Source of the DNA: an uncultured Leptolyngbya sp.
GTDB lineage: Bacteria > Cyanobacteriota > Cyanobacteriia > Phormidesmidales > Phormidesmidaceae
Reading direction: 5' to 3'
Assembly: GCA_937899365.1 (NCBI GenBank)
Contig: CALBPH010000824.1
Span: 1 to 7,317 of the forward strand
Length of the DNA: 7,317 nucleotides
Made by a program: the position numbers and the translations under genes. Of the stretch, positions 1-5,283 are shown one piece after another (position 1 is the stretch's first letter; every line of letters begins with the position of its first letter). The notes below the pieces were generated by a model that saw only the letters and a list, made by a program, of their open reading frames with translations, was not told where the DNA came from and did not search any database.

Positions 1-42
1 GGCGTCAGCGGATACAACCGCTCTAGAAAAAGCGTCAAGCAT
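1..42 (-). CDS. cpeB: Phycoerythrin beta subunit CpeB, first 14 codons (cut by window edge)
   Basis: The minus strand from position 42 reads ATG and then translates to MLDAFSRAVVSADA, the well-known N-terminus of the PE beta chain. The gene runs off the window at position 1. A strong Shine-Dalgarno AAGGAG (positions 54-49) sits 6 nt before the ATG and fixes the start. CpeB pairs with CpeA to form the PE hexamers that carry phycoerythrobilin in phycobilisome rods; cpeA is expected just outside the window. It lies 155 nt downstream of cpeR on the same strand, which suits a gene activated by CpeR. A phycocyanin beta chain starts similarly (MFDAFTKVV-type), but the LDAFSRAVVSADA form and the cpe context favour CpeB. 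Only 14 residues are visible. Confidence 0.87.
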   Translation of the reverse strand, partial: MLDAFSRAVVSADA

Positions 43-197
43 TGAGCTCTCCTTGTTTGTTAAAACTTTTTTTAGCGATGAATGCGTTTGATTCAATCAC
101 CATAAAAAGAATAAAAAACCGTGGGTACCGACGTCTCAGATATTAACAACAAAGCAACATTCCGTTACAAGAGACACAGTTTTGCTTAGAAAACGCC
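43..197 (-). promoter_or_regulatory. cpeR-cpeB intergenic region, probable cpeBA promoter
   Basis: This 155-nt AT-rich gap holds the leader of cpeB. On the minus strand a candidate -35 TTGTAA (170-165) and -10 TAATAT (145-140) are separated by 19 nt, slightly long. They would give a leader of roughly 90 nt. A TTGTTA hexamer lies at 149-144; TTGTTA direct repeats have been described as protein-binding sites in the Fremyella cpeBA promoter, but here I see only one clear copy. No hairpin terminator is visible after cpeR. In relatives cpeBA needs CpeR for transcription, so this is the likely target region. The hexamers were picked by eye and are weak evidence. Confidence 0.4.
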
Positions 198-503
198 CTA
201 GGCTCGTTCATCAAACCGGGTATGGAAGCTGCCATATTTAATCCAATAGGCCTGCAGATCGTGATGGGGCGTGTGCAAACTGGCCTTGGCCCTATATAAA
301 ACCACTCGGCGATGCTGACCGATCCAGATTTTTTTCACCGGATCACCGCAAATCAAGGTCCCCCCCAAAGCTTTGAGACAGTCTTGAAACTTTTCTACCG
401 TTGAGTATTCGACTGTTTCAAAGATGAAAAAATTGCCCGAACGAATCAGGTGTCGGCTCCGGATCCACGATTTCATTTTCTTTTGTGCTTGGGGAGGCAA
501 CAT
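198..503 (-). CDS. cpeR: Phycoerythrin operon regulator CpeR
   Basis: From the ATG at 503-501 this encodes 101 residues, starting MLPPQAQKKMKSWIRS and ending GSFHTRFDERA. I recognise the sequence as CpeR, a small cyanobacterial protein required for green-light expression of the PE genes cpeBA in Fremyella-type cyanobacteria. How CpeR acts on DNA or on partners is not visible from the sequence. The frame is open further up to a GTG at 569-567, giving 123 residues. I prefer the ATG because the MLPPQAQKKM segment matches the family N-terminus as I remember it, a weak AGGCGG lies about 11 nt upstream, and the GTG sits inside a 17-bp tandem duplication with no Shine-Dalgarno. The gene follows cpeT closely and precedes cpeB, so it may be co-transcribed with the lyases and feed forward on cpeBA. 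Confidence 0.85.
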   Translation of the reverse strand: MLPPQAQKKMKSWIRSRHLIRSGNFFIFETVEYSTVEKFQDCLKALGGTLICGDPVKKIWIGQHRRVVLYRAKASLHTPHHDLQAYWIKYGSFHTRFDERA

Positions 504-552
504 GGAAATCTGAACCGCCTGAATGTTTACGTCAACGCCTGCTTCACGTTCT

Positions 553-586
553 TTAGAAAGGTAGTTCACTTAGAAAGGTAGTTCAC
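553..586. repeat. Perfect 17-bp tandem duplication at the cpeT/cpeR junction
   Basis: The unit TTAGAAAGGTAGTTCAC occurs twice back to back, at 553-569 and 570-586. On the coding strand it contains the last codons and TAA stop of cpeT and, in the second copy, a GTG that opens the longer cpeR frame. With one copy removed, cpeT would end with the same residues and TAA, and the GTG would overlap the cpeT end. The duplication therefore changes neither cpeT nor the ATG-started cpeR, but it adds 17 nt between them. Confidence 0.95.
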
Positions 587-1184
587 TATCAAAACTGGCT
601 CGTTTACGGAATTGCAGAATGCCTTCTGTCGAGCCCCACACATACTCATCGGTGTCCACATCCATACCCTGATCGATGCTCATCCAGGTACTCTCAGTGA
701 TTTCTACGTGGCTGGTGAGATAGGTGATTTTGCCCTGTTTAGGAATAATGCAGGCCTTACCAGGCTCGACTGACCCAATAAATGTATCTCCCTCGCGTCT
801 AAAGACCATGGAGCACCCGGCTCGGCGCTCAATACAGTCAGGGGTAATGGTTTATAGGATATCGGCGTTGAGACCAGCCACCGCATAGAGCAGTCGATCC
901 TTCAGCCCATAGTTTTCAATGTAGACATGGTCGCCGTGGTCAACAAGGCGATGAATCCCCTGACGATAGGGACTCCATAGGTCGTAATCCTGGGTTTGTT
1001 CAGAATATAGCCCTATCCCTGAGAAAAAGTCATAGGGGAGTGGGCGAAAGAAAATGCGAATGTGGGCAAATTTTTTGGGGTCTTCAAATGCCTGCTGCTG
1101 ATTACTAAAATCTCCAGACATCCAACGGGCAAGGGTGATAAAGTCCTGGGAATATGAGGTAGTAACGTTGCCAGAAAGCACCAT
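570..1184 (-). pseudogene. cpeT: Phycoerythrobilin lyase CpeT, interrupted by an in-frame TAA
   Basis: CpeT/CpcT-family lyases attach a bilin to the beta-chain cysteine near position 153-165 of phycobiliproteins; CpeT does this for PE. The first part (residues 1-110) carries family motifs ITLARWMSGDFSNQQQAF, IFFRPLPYDFFSG and YIENYGLKD. It stops at TAA (854-852). Translation past that codon in the same frame gives TITPDCIERRAGCSMVFRRE and then SVEPGKACIIP, STWMSIDQGMDV and EYVWGSTEG, ending at TAA 572-570. Counting the stop as one residue gives 204 aa, the usual family length. No frameshift is needed; one base change from CAA or AAA would explain it. The downstream half has no further stop, so the lesion is recent, a sequence error, or tolerated. 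The start (ATG 1184-1182) has no Shine-Dalgarno. Reinitiation at the internal ATG 809-807 is possible but lacks a good ribosome site. Confidence 0.85.
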
Positions 1185-1241
1185 TTTTATTGAGAATTAA
1201 AATTTTATTGTTAGATATTGTTTTGAATCAGGGATTTGGAT

Positions 1242-1249
1242 GCGATCGC
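1242..1249. repeat. HIP1 octamer palindrome
   Basis: The octamer GCGATCGC lies within the 10-bp palindrome TGCGATCGCA (1241-1250). HIP1 is strongly over-represented in many cyanobacterial genomes. This is the only copy I noticed in the window. It sits about 60 nt upstream of the cpeT start. Confidence 0.85.
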
Positions 1250-1285
1250 AAAATGCAAGCCACCCACAAAAGCCCAACATAAAAG

Positions 1286-1319
1286 TTGCTATGTCAGAAA
1301 CTAAGTACCTCCATAGCAA
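1286..1319. repeat. Inverted repeat, 8-bp arms, 18-nt spacer
   Basis: The arms TTGCTATG (1286-1293) and CATAGCAA (1312-1319) are perfectly complementary. The wide spacer suggests either a modest RNA stem or a dyad for a DNA-binding protein upstream of cpeT. Nothing in the sequence decides between these. Confidence 0.5.
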
Positions 1320-1423
1320 TAGCCATTTCACCCATCGCTACGCCTAAATGGGCCTTAGGTCCAAGCTACCACAACTATCCTGTGTGCCGATGCCGTTAGA
1401 TGCATAAACCGCATTAAGCCCCT

Positions 1424-1443
1424 GTTTTTACTAGTGTAAAAAC
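1424..1443. repeat. Hairpin 3' of cpeS, 8-bp stem, 4-nt loop
   Basis: GTTTTTAC and GTAAAAAC flank the loop TAGT. In transcription direction the hairpin begins about 53 nt after the cpeS stop. It is AT-rich with no following U-tract, so it is a weak candidate for termination and more likely a 3'-end or processing structure. Confidence 0.5.
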
Positions 1444-1496
1444 TCCCCGCCTAACGTGCCAGGTATTCAGACTCGACCTAGCCAGCAGTCAACATC

Positions 1497-2024
1497 CTAT
1501 GATATGGAGATACGTCTGACTTCCGAGGAAAAACTTGCCGTTGTCACACCCTTACCGCTGCTGGTCTTAATTAACGACACGCGAAAGCGCAAGTTGGGTG
1601 TGGCGAACCAAATTTTTTCCTCCGCTGCCGCCCGCTCATAGGCCGTTGTCAAAATAAAAGTACCGTCCTCCGTCAAACAGTAGGACCCAGCCGATTCCAT
1701 GGTTTCTGCATATCCCTGCTCGCGCAGCAGTTTGCCCGTTGTGGCACTCTCAGGTACCGGGACTAAAATTGTCGATCCCTCAATGGTCTGATCCTCATCC
1801 CAATCAGACTCACCCTCCCAACTCATCTTGAAAGGACTCACAATCGTCTCAGGGGCCACCTCATACCGTTGACACAGCTCTAAAACCCCTGGCGCATCAA
1901 CAGTGAGCGCCTCGATATTAATAGTGGAGCGGACTTCCTCAAAATGGGCAAATGCTAAGTGATGGGCACTACGCTGTGAGCTCCATTCCCCCAGTGAGCG
2001 GTCGACAAAAGTTGCAATATCCAT
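1497..2024 (-). CDS. cpeS: Phycoerythrobilin lyase CpeS
   Basis: The 175-residue product is of typical length for the CpcS/CpeS lyases, lipocalin-like beta-barrels that attach bilins to the central cysteine (position 82 type) of phycobiliproteins. Family features are the MDIATFVDRSLGEWSSQRSA N-terminus with SQRSAHHLAF, the segment GSTILVPVP (83-91), GKLLREQGYAE (97-107) and the core IWFATPNLRFRVS (138-150), followed by ASFSSEVR near the C-terminus. Its place after the PE linkers and before cpeT and cpeR argues for CpeS acting on PE with phycoerythrobilin rather than for a phycocyanin CpcS; substrate and exact cysteine are inferred from this context. The ATG at 2024-2022 lacks a recognisable Shine-Dalgarno, unlike the linker genes. 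The reading frame is intact. Confidence 0.92.
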   Translation of the reverse strand: MDIATFVDRSLGEWSSQRSAHHLAFAHFEEVRSTINIEALTVDAPGVLELCQRYEVAPETIVSPFKMSWEGESDWDEDQTIEGSTILVPVPESATTGKLLREQGYAETMESAGSYCLTEDGTFILTTAYERAAAEEKIWFATPNLRFRVSLIKTSSGKGVTTASFSSEVRRISIS

Positions 2025-2255
2025 TCAGGTATAACGAAGTTTAATTGGCCCAGAAAATATAGTTTGGCGCACACAGTTCACGTCATCAGCGGTTGTTAAA
2101 AGCTTGTATAACAACGGCCATGTGCGACCCAATCTGCCAAATACAGTCAGCAGATTGCCATACTGTTCATTTTATCTTTTAATGTCAGCCCATAGTCAAT
2201 GCTCAAACGCTTGCTAACCCTGGGAATAACCTATGGGACTAAAGCTTAAACGCCG
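2025..2255 (-). other. Non-coding leader region upstream of cpeS
   Basis: Together with the hairpin at 2256-2290, this fills the 295-nt gap between the downstream cpeE copy and cpeS. No gene is recognisable. A TATATT hexamer (2061-2056, minus strand) could be a -10 element about 35 nt before the ATG, but no matching -35 is seen. A dyad GTTGTTA/TAACAAC is listed separately. A further weak dyad AATCTG (2131-2136) and CAGATT (2151-2156) lies next to it. Confidence 0.4.
2092..2115. repeat. Inverted repeat GTTGTTA ... TAACAAC upstream of cpeS
   Basis: The 7-bp arms at 2092-2098 and 2109-2115 are separated by 10 nt and contain TTGTTA on both strands. TTGTTA is the hexamer of the direct repeats described in the Fremyella cpeBA promoter. 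Here the arrangement is inverted, so a shared factor is only a guess. It may also form a weak RNA hairpin. Confidence 0.5.
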
Positions 2256-2290
2256 ACAACAAAGCCCCCTTATCTTGGAGGCTTTGTTGT
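2256..2290 (-). terminator. Terminator-like hairpin after the downstream cpeE copy
   Basis: In transcription direction the perfect arms ACAACAAAGCC and GGCTTTGTTGT pair. A U-G pair and two C-G pairs extend the stem to about 14 bp around the loop AAGATAA. It starts 29 nt after the stop of the second cpeE copy. No uridine run follows the stem, so it may block exonucleases or partly terminate rather than act as a classical intrinsic terminator. Confidence 0.55.
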
Positions 2291-2319
2291 ACCTGATCCT
2301 AAAAGCCTAAGGAAAAACC

Positions 2320-3075
2320 TTATACCTCTGAGATACTGACGATTTTGGCCCCAGAGCGCTGCATGTTTTGAATCCGATTAGAAAGCTGACCATAGCCAAC
2401 TTCCACACTGTAGTTGCTCTTGGTTACGCGAGTGCCAAAGTTTGCTTTAGATGCCACAATGCGAAAACGCTTGCCCGTATTGCTATAGGTACCCGACCCC
2501 GTAGCCGGAGACTTAATTTTAGTCCCCAAGTTACCTGCAACATCGCTGATCAGCTTTGCCGAGCGGCCAGTGTCGTTAGCCGCATAACCACGGTCTAGTG
2601 TAAACAAACGGTTAAATGCAACATTCTTGACACCGGTTTGAGTACGGGCACCACAGGCATAGGGCACCACATTCTCACCAAAGGCCGCAAGATACTCATC
2701 ACTACCGAGGTAAGAGTCAATCTCAGCGTCATAACCAGCCGTGTTATAGGTCTGAACATGGGCAGAAATTTCCGTCTGATCCTGGGGGGCACGACCCAGT
2801 AAATGCTTAAAGTTCAGTTCAATAAAGCGATAGGACGAGGAGTTATTAAAAAAGCGATCCTTATAGAAATCTGAGGTAGCCACAGCTCGAACAAATCCCC
2901 GTACGGTGATTTCACCATTTCTGAGCATGGACTCGGCACTGGTAAGACGCTGATTATCTAGCACATGGGCGTTACCCAAAACCTGCTTATAAACAGCACG
3001 AATGACAACCTGCAAATCTTCTTCGGTTGCATTGCCTCGAAGCTCAACAGCTGCATCATTAATCCACAGTGACAT
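2320..3075 (-). CDS. cpeE: Phycoerythrin rod linker, CpeE-type (second copy)
   Basis: The 251-residue protein has the two-domain rod-linker plan. The PBS-linker domain (about 20-145) shows VIRAVYKQVLGNAHVL (24-39), GFVRAVATSDFY (60-71), YRFIELNFKHLLGRAP (82-97) and GYDAEIDSYLGSDEY (114-128). A CpcD-like C-terminal domain (about 201-251) runs from KRFRIVAS to the end IVSISEV. The linker sits in the central hole of PE hexamers and joins adjacent hexamers in the rod. It matches its upstream neighbour at well over half of the positions by eye, including the N-terminal ELR-NATE-DLQ-VIRAVYKQVLGN pattern, so the pair is a tandem duplication. AGGAGA lies 7 nt before the ATG. Its only cysteine is Cys141. 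Which copy corresponds to classical CpeE is not decidable here. Confidence 0.9.
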   Translation of the reverse strand: MSLWINDAAVELRGNATEEDLQVVIRAVYKQVLGNAHVLDNQRLTSAESMLRNGEITVRGFVRAVATSDFYKDRFFNNSSSYRFIELNFKHLLGRAPQDQTEISAHVQTYNTAGYDAEIDSYLGSDEYLAAFGENVVPYACGARTQTGVKNVAFNRLFTLDRGYAANDTGRSAKLISDVAGNLGTKIKSPATGSGTYSNTGKRFRIVASKANFGTRVTKSNYSVEVGYGQLSNRIQNMQRSGAKIVSISEV

Positions 3076-3139
3076 AACCGTTTCTCCTAATTATTAGTAG
3101 TGATGATTAAAAATCCGTAACCCTGTTTGCTACGGTAGA

Positions 3140-3179
3140 TTGACCGCCTTCGCCAAAATATTTTGGCGAAGGCGGTCAA
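3140..3179. repeat. Perfect 40-bp palindrome between the two cpeE genes
   Basis: Two 20-bp arms, TTGACCGCCTTCGCCAAAAT and its exact reverse complement, meet with no spacer. It begins 4 nt after the stop codon of the upstream cpeE (3186-3184). The transcript would form a very stable stem with only a minimal loop at AAAAUAUUUU. No U-run follows in either direction, so it is not a standard intrinsic terminator. The best reading is an intercistronic stem that protects the upstream linker mRNA or reduces expression of the next gene. A dispersed repeat or a protein-binding site is also possible. Confidence 0.95.
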
Positions 3180-3183
3180 CAGG

Positions 3184-3945
3184 TTAGTTGGTCTCAGTGA
3201 CGCTCAGAATTTTCCCACCCGTCTTCAGAATTGACTGAATCCGCTGGGTCATTTGGCTGTAAGAAACAACATATTCTTGCTTACTCACACGACCAAGGGA
3301 CGCAGATGCCTTTGAAGTACTCGCGGTGATGCGGAATCGCTTGTTGGTACTGCTACGACCCGTGCCACTTTGGGGTGTTGTGATTTTAGTGGGTAAGTTA
3401 CTACCAATATCGCTAATCAATCTTGCTTGATTATTGCTATCACTAGCTGAGTTGCCACGGACAAGGGCAAACGTACGGTTAAACCCAACATTCTTGACAC
3501 CAACCTGAGTCTGATTCCCACATACATAGGGAACGCGATCTTCACCAAAATTGGCAAGATATTCATCGCTGTCGATGTAGGAGTTAATCTCAGCTACATA
3601 ACCATGCTCACTGTAAAGAACCACGTGGGTTGCAATTTCTGCTTGCTCCTGGGGAGCACGACCCAACAGGTGCTTAAAATTTAGCTCAATAAAGCGATAA
3701 GCAGATGAAGTCTCAAAAAATAGGGAGCGATAAAGCTCTGACTGGGCCACTGCCCGGACGAATCCTCTCACTGTGATATCGCCATCACGCAGCAGGGACT
3801 CAGCGCTGATTAAACGCTGAGTTTCCATTACATGCTGGTTGCCTAAAACTTGCTTATATACAGCACGAATAACCGTTTGTAGGTCATCCTCTGTTGCATT
3901 GGGGCGAAGTTCAACGGGCACAACATTGGTTACCCAAAGTGCCAT
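3184..3945 (-). CDS. cpeE: Phycoerythrin rod linker, CpeE-type (first copy)
   Basis: The 253-residue rod linker starts MALWVTNVVPVELRPNATED. The PBS-linker domain (about 20-146) contains VIRAVYKQVLGNQHVMETQR (25-44), GFVRAVAQSELYRSLFF (61-77), YRFIELNFKHLLGRAP (83-98) and NSYIDSDEY (121-129). The C-terminal CpcD-like domain (about 202-253) spans NKRFRITAS to KILSVTETN. It organises PE hexamers in the rod and is assigned to CpeE by its MALW-type N-terminus and its place after cpeC and cpeD. GGAGGA lies 7 nt before the ATG. The gene has its own candidate promoter about 270 nt upstream, beyond a terminator that follows cpeD. The single cysteine, Cys142, aligns with Cys141 of the next copy. Confidence 0.92.
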   Translation of the reverse strand: MALWVTNVVPVELRPNATEDDLQTVIRAVYKQVLGNQHVMETQRLISAESLLRDGDITVRGFVRAVAQSELYRSLFFETSSAYRFIELNFKHLLGRAPQEQAEIATHVVLYSEHGYVAEINSYIDSDEYLANFGEDRVPYVCGNQTQVGVKNVGFNRTFALVRGNSASDSNNQARLISDIGSNLPTKITTPQSGTGRSSTNKRFRITASTSKASASLGRVSKQEYVVSYSQMTQRIQSILKTGGKILSVTETN

Positions 3946-4001
3946 GGAACAATCCTCCGAAAATTAATTTGAATTTACTAAAATGCTTACCGACAGAGCC
4001 A

Positions 4002-4020
4002 ATTAGCGAGAAGCGCTAAT
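4002..4020. repeat. Hairpin in the cpeE leader
   Basis: ATTAGCG (4002-4008) and CGCTAAT (4014-4020) pair as a 7-bp stem around AGAAG. It lies about 57 nt upstream of the cpeE start, far enough not to mask the GGAGGA ribosome site directly. Confidence 0.5.
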
Positions 4021-4216
4021 CAGATAACGGATAGCGGATTAACTTTGCCAGGAATCAAACTCAGCAATCTAGCACCAGTTAGGTAAGACTATTGAATCCA
4101 AACCAACCCTGGAGATAACCACTAAAAGCGACCCTAGACAAAAGAACCCTATTTAGACAAATATCGGATTTTGAGGGTTAAATGAGAACAACTTTTTTTT
4201 TCTTAATGATATATCT

Positions 4217-4245
4217 AATATATTTCTTGACGGAAAGTAATGCAA
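4217..4245 (-). promoter_or_regulatory. Candidate sigma-70-type promoter for the cpeE pair
   Basis: On the minus strand TTGCAT (4245-4240) and TATATT (4222-4217) are spaced by exactly 17 nt, a good match to a vegetative promoter. A TTGTTA hexamer (4252-4247) lies just upstream of the -35. The position, downstream of the cpeD terminator and facing cpeE, makes biological sense. It was found by eye only. Confidence 0.5.
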
Positions 4246-4384
4246 ATAACAATTTGTGGGCGAGTACAGCGATATAAGACTAAAAGTATGTGGGCAAAGC
4301 GCTACAAGTCACTATAAATTCCCCCACGGTTTCTTCTCCATGGAGCAGCCTTGAACCAATCTAAATTCAATTTGAAGCCATAAC

Positions 4385-4415
4385 AAAAAAGGCCACTTTA
4401 TAAGTGGCCTTTTTT
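4385..4415. terminator. Intrinsic terminator after cpeD (symmetrical)
   Basis: On the minus strand the stem GGCCACTT/AAGTGGCC with loop ATA is followed by six T and preceded by six A, giving 14-bp complementary arms in total. It begins 21 nt after the cpeD stop, ideal for ending a cpeCD transcript. The A-run on the other side makes it usable in both directions, but no plus-strand gene needs it. Confidence 0.85.
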
Positions 4416-4436
4416 AACAAGTCACATTAAAAGAGA

Positions 4437-5177
4437 TTAAACAATCTCGGTAATGCTAACAATTTTGGCTCCAGTGCGATGGATGCGCTGAATTTGAGGC
4501 GTCATCTTATCAGCTGAAACAATATACTCGTTCATGCTGACGCGACGTGGGGAATCAAACTTAGCCGCAGTGGTCTTAATCTTGAACCGCTTGGTAGTGC
4601 CTGCGTTCAGATTAGTGGCTGCACGCTTAACTTTGTTACCCTTCTCGGCTCCAGCTACCTGAGCTACCAGCTGAGCTGACTTAACGGCACTGCTCACCTG
4701 GGCAGGACCCCGATCAATTGCGAAGATCCGGTTGTAGCTCACCTGGGACTGGCCGACTTGGGTAACGCTGGCGCTGTAGGACGGTACTACATTCTCACCA
4801 AAGCGGGCCTGATATTCATCGCTATCGATGTAAGAATCGATCTCGGCATCATAGCCTTCTTCGACACAGCGACGGATGTGCTCAGAAAGTTCGGCCTGAC
4901 TTTCGGGGGCACGACCCAAGAAGTGCATGAAATTCAGTTCCACAAACCGATAGGGCGCACACTTCTCAAAGTAGCGACCGCGATAGAAGTCAGACTTACC
5001 GACAGCGCGAACAAAATCACGTACAGAGATGCTGCCGTCACAGAGCTGAGATTCAGCCGTAACTAAGCGCTCGCTCTCCATAACATGGGGGTTACCCAAA
5101 ACGTGGCGATAGACAGCATTAATGACAGCTTGCTTATCTTCGCTGCTACTAATAGGCCACAACTCAAACGTTGTCAT
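4437..5177 (-). CDS. cpeD: Phycoerythrin rod linker CpeD
   Basis: The 246-residue protein joins PE hexamers in the rod. After a short MTTFELWP N-terminus, the PBS-linker domain (about 15-140) shows VINAVYRHVLGNPHVMESER (18-37), DFVRAVGKSDFYRGRYF (54-70), YRFVELNFMHFLGRAP (76-91) and GYDAEIDSYIDSDEYQ (108-123). A linking segment with FAIDRGPAQ (152-160) and AVKSAQLVAQV leads to a CpcD-like domain (about 195-246), with KFDSPRRVSMNEYIV (206-220) and RTGAKIVSITEIV at the end. The ELWP start and the DRGPAQ and FDSPRR motifs are CpeD hallmarks as I know them. AGGAGA lies 6 nt before the ATG. It follows cpeC by 106 nt and is itself followed by a strong terminator. Where relatives usually have VPYxRG this protein has VPSYSA (131-136). 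Confidence 0.93.
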   Translation of the reverse strand: MTTFELWPISSSEDKQAVINAVYRHVLGNPHVMESERLVTAESQLCDGSISVRDFVRAVGKSDFYRGRYFEKCAPYRFVELNFMHFLGRAPESQAELSEHIRRCVEEGYDAEIDSYIDSDEYQARFGENVVPSYSASVTQVGQSQVSYNRIFAIDRGPAQVSSAVKSAQLVAQVAGAEKGNKVKRAATNLNAGTTKRFKIKTTAAKFDSPRRVSMNEYIVSADKMTPQIQRIHRTGAKIVSITEIV

Positions 5178-5253
5178 CGGAGATCTCCTACTGGTTTTTA
5201 TCTAATATTCTCAACAGCTATTAAAAACTAGGACCAGTACGTCACTATGAGCG

Positions 5254-5274
5254 ACCGACCCTAGTTAAGTCGGT
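5254..5274. repeat. cpeC-cpeD intercistronic hairpin
   Basis: ACCGAC (5254-5259) and GTCGGT (5269-5274) form a 6-bp stem with a 9-nt loop, 9 nt after the cpeC stop. The loop contains CCTAGTT (5260-5266), which is complementary to AACTAGG at 5226-5232. The two pairings could compete or form a pseudoknot-like fold. No U-tract follows. A role in setting the CpeC:CpeD ratio is inference. Confidence 0.5.
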
Positions 5275-5283
5275 AATGTTTAC

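Larger units (their letters stand above)
1185..1496 (-). other. 312-nt non-coding gap between cpeS and cpeT
   Basis: I see no supportable gene here. The gap holds a HIP1 site, two inverted repeats listed separately, and a 5-bp repeat CCTAA/TTAGG (1343-1359). It is long for an intra-operon spacer and cpeT lacks a ribosome site, so the region may carry a 3' end for cpeS mRNA and a separate start for cpeT. I could not pick a convincing -35/-10 pair. It could instead be the remains of a lost gene, but no protein-like frame is recognisable. Confidence 0.6.
3946..4384 (-). other. Long leader region upstream of the cpeE pair
   Basis: This is most of the 491-nt gap between cpeD and the first cpeE; no protein-coding frame is recognisable. 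It holds a candidate promoter (4217-4245), a run of nine T (4193-4201, nine A in the transcript), a dyad AACCCT (4145-4150) and AGGGTT (4174-4179), a 10-bp palindrome CTCCATGGAG (4336-4345) and a hairpin near the start codon (4002-4020). If the promoter is real the leader is about 265 nt, long enough for post-transcriptional control. Confidence 0.5.

Noticed and set aside
269..275. TGTGCAA (reverse of the TTGCACA L-box half)
   Set aside because: It is a single half-site within the cpeR coding sequence, with no second copy at the required spacing.
807..860. Frameshift as the cause of the split cpeT
   Set aside because: Codon-by-codon reading shows both halves are in the same frame; only the TAA at 854-852 interrupts it.
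704..886. Minus-strand open frame of about 60 codons inside cpeT
   Set aside because: It overlaps the cpeT frame in another phase and has no recognisable protein features.
2595..2792. Minus-strand frames inside linker genes in another phase (also 5577-5771)
   Set aside because: They are out-of-phase shadows of the cpeE and cpeC genes, with low-complexity translations.
3140..3179. Palindrome as an insertion-sequence end or intrinsic terminator
   Set aside because: No transposase, target duplication or second end is present, and no T-run follows on either strand.
4758..5066. Plus-strand open frame of about 100 codons opposite cpeD
   Set aside because: It lies fully antisense to a clear linker gene and its translation has no family resemblance. 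Similar plus-strand frames at 1456-1641, 2368-2598 and 5326-5529 were rejected for the same reason.
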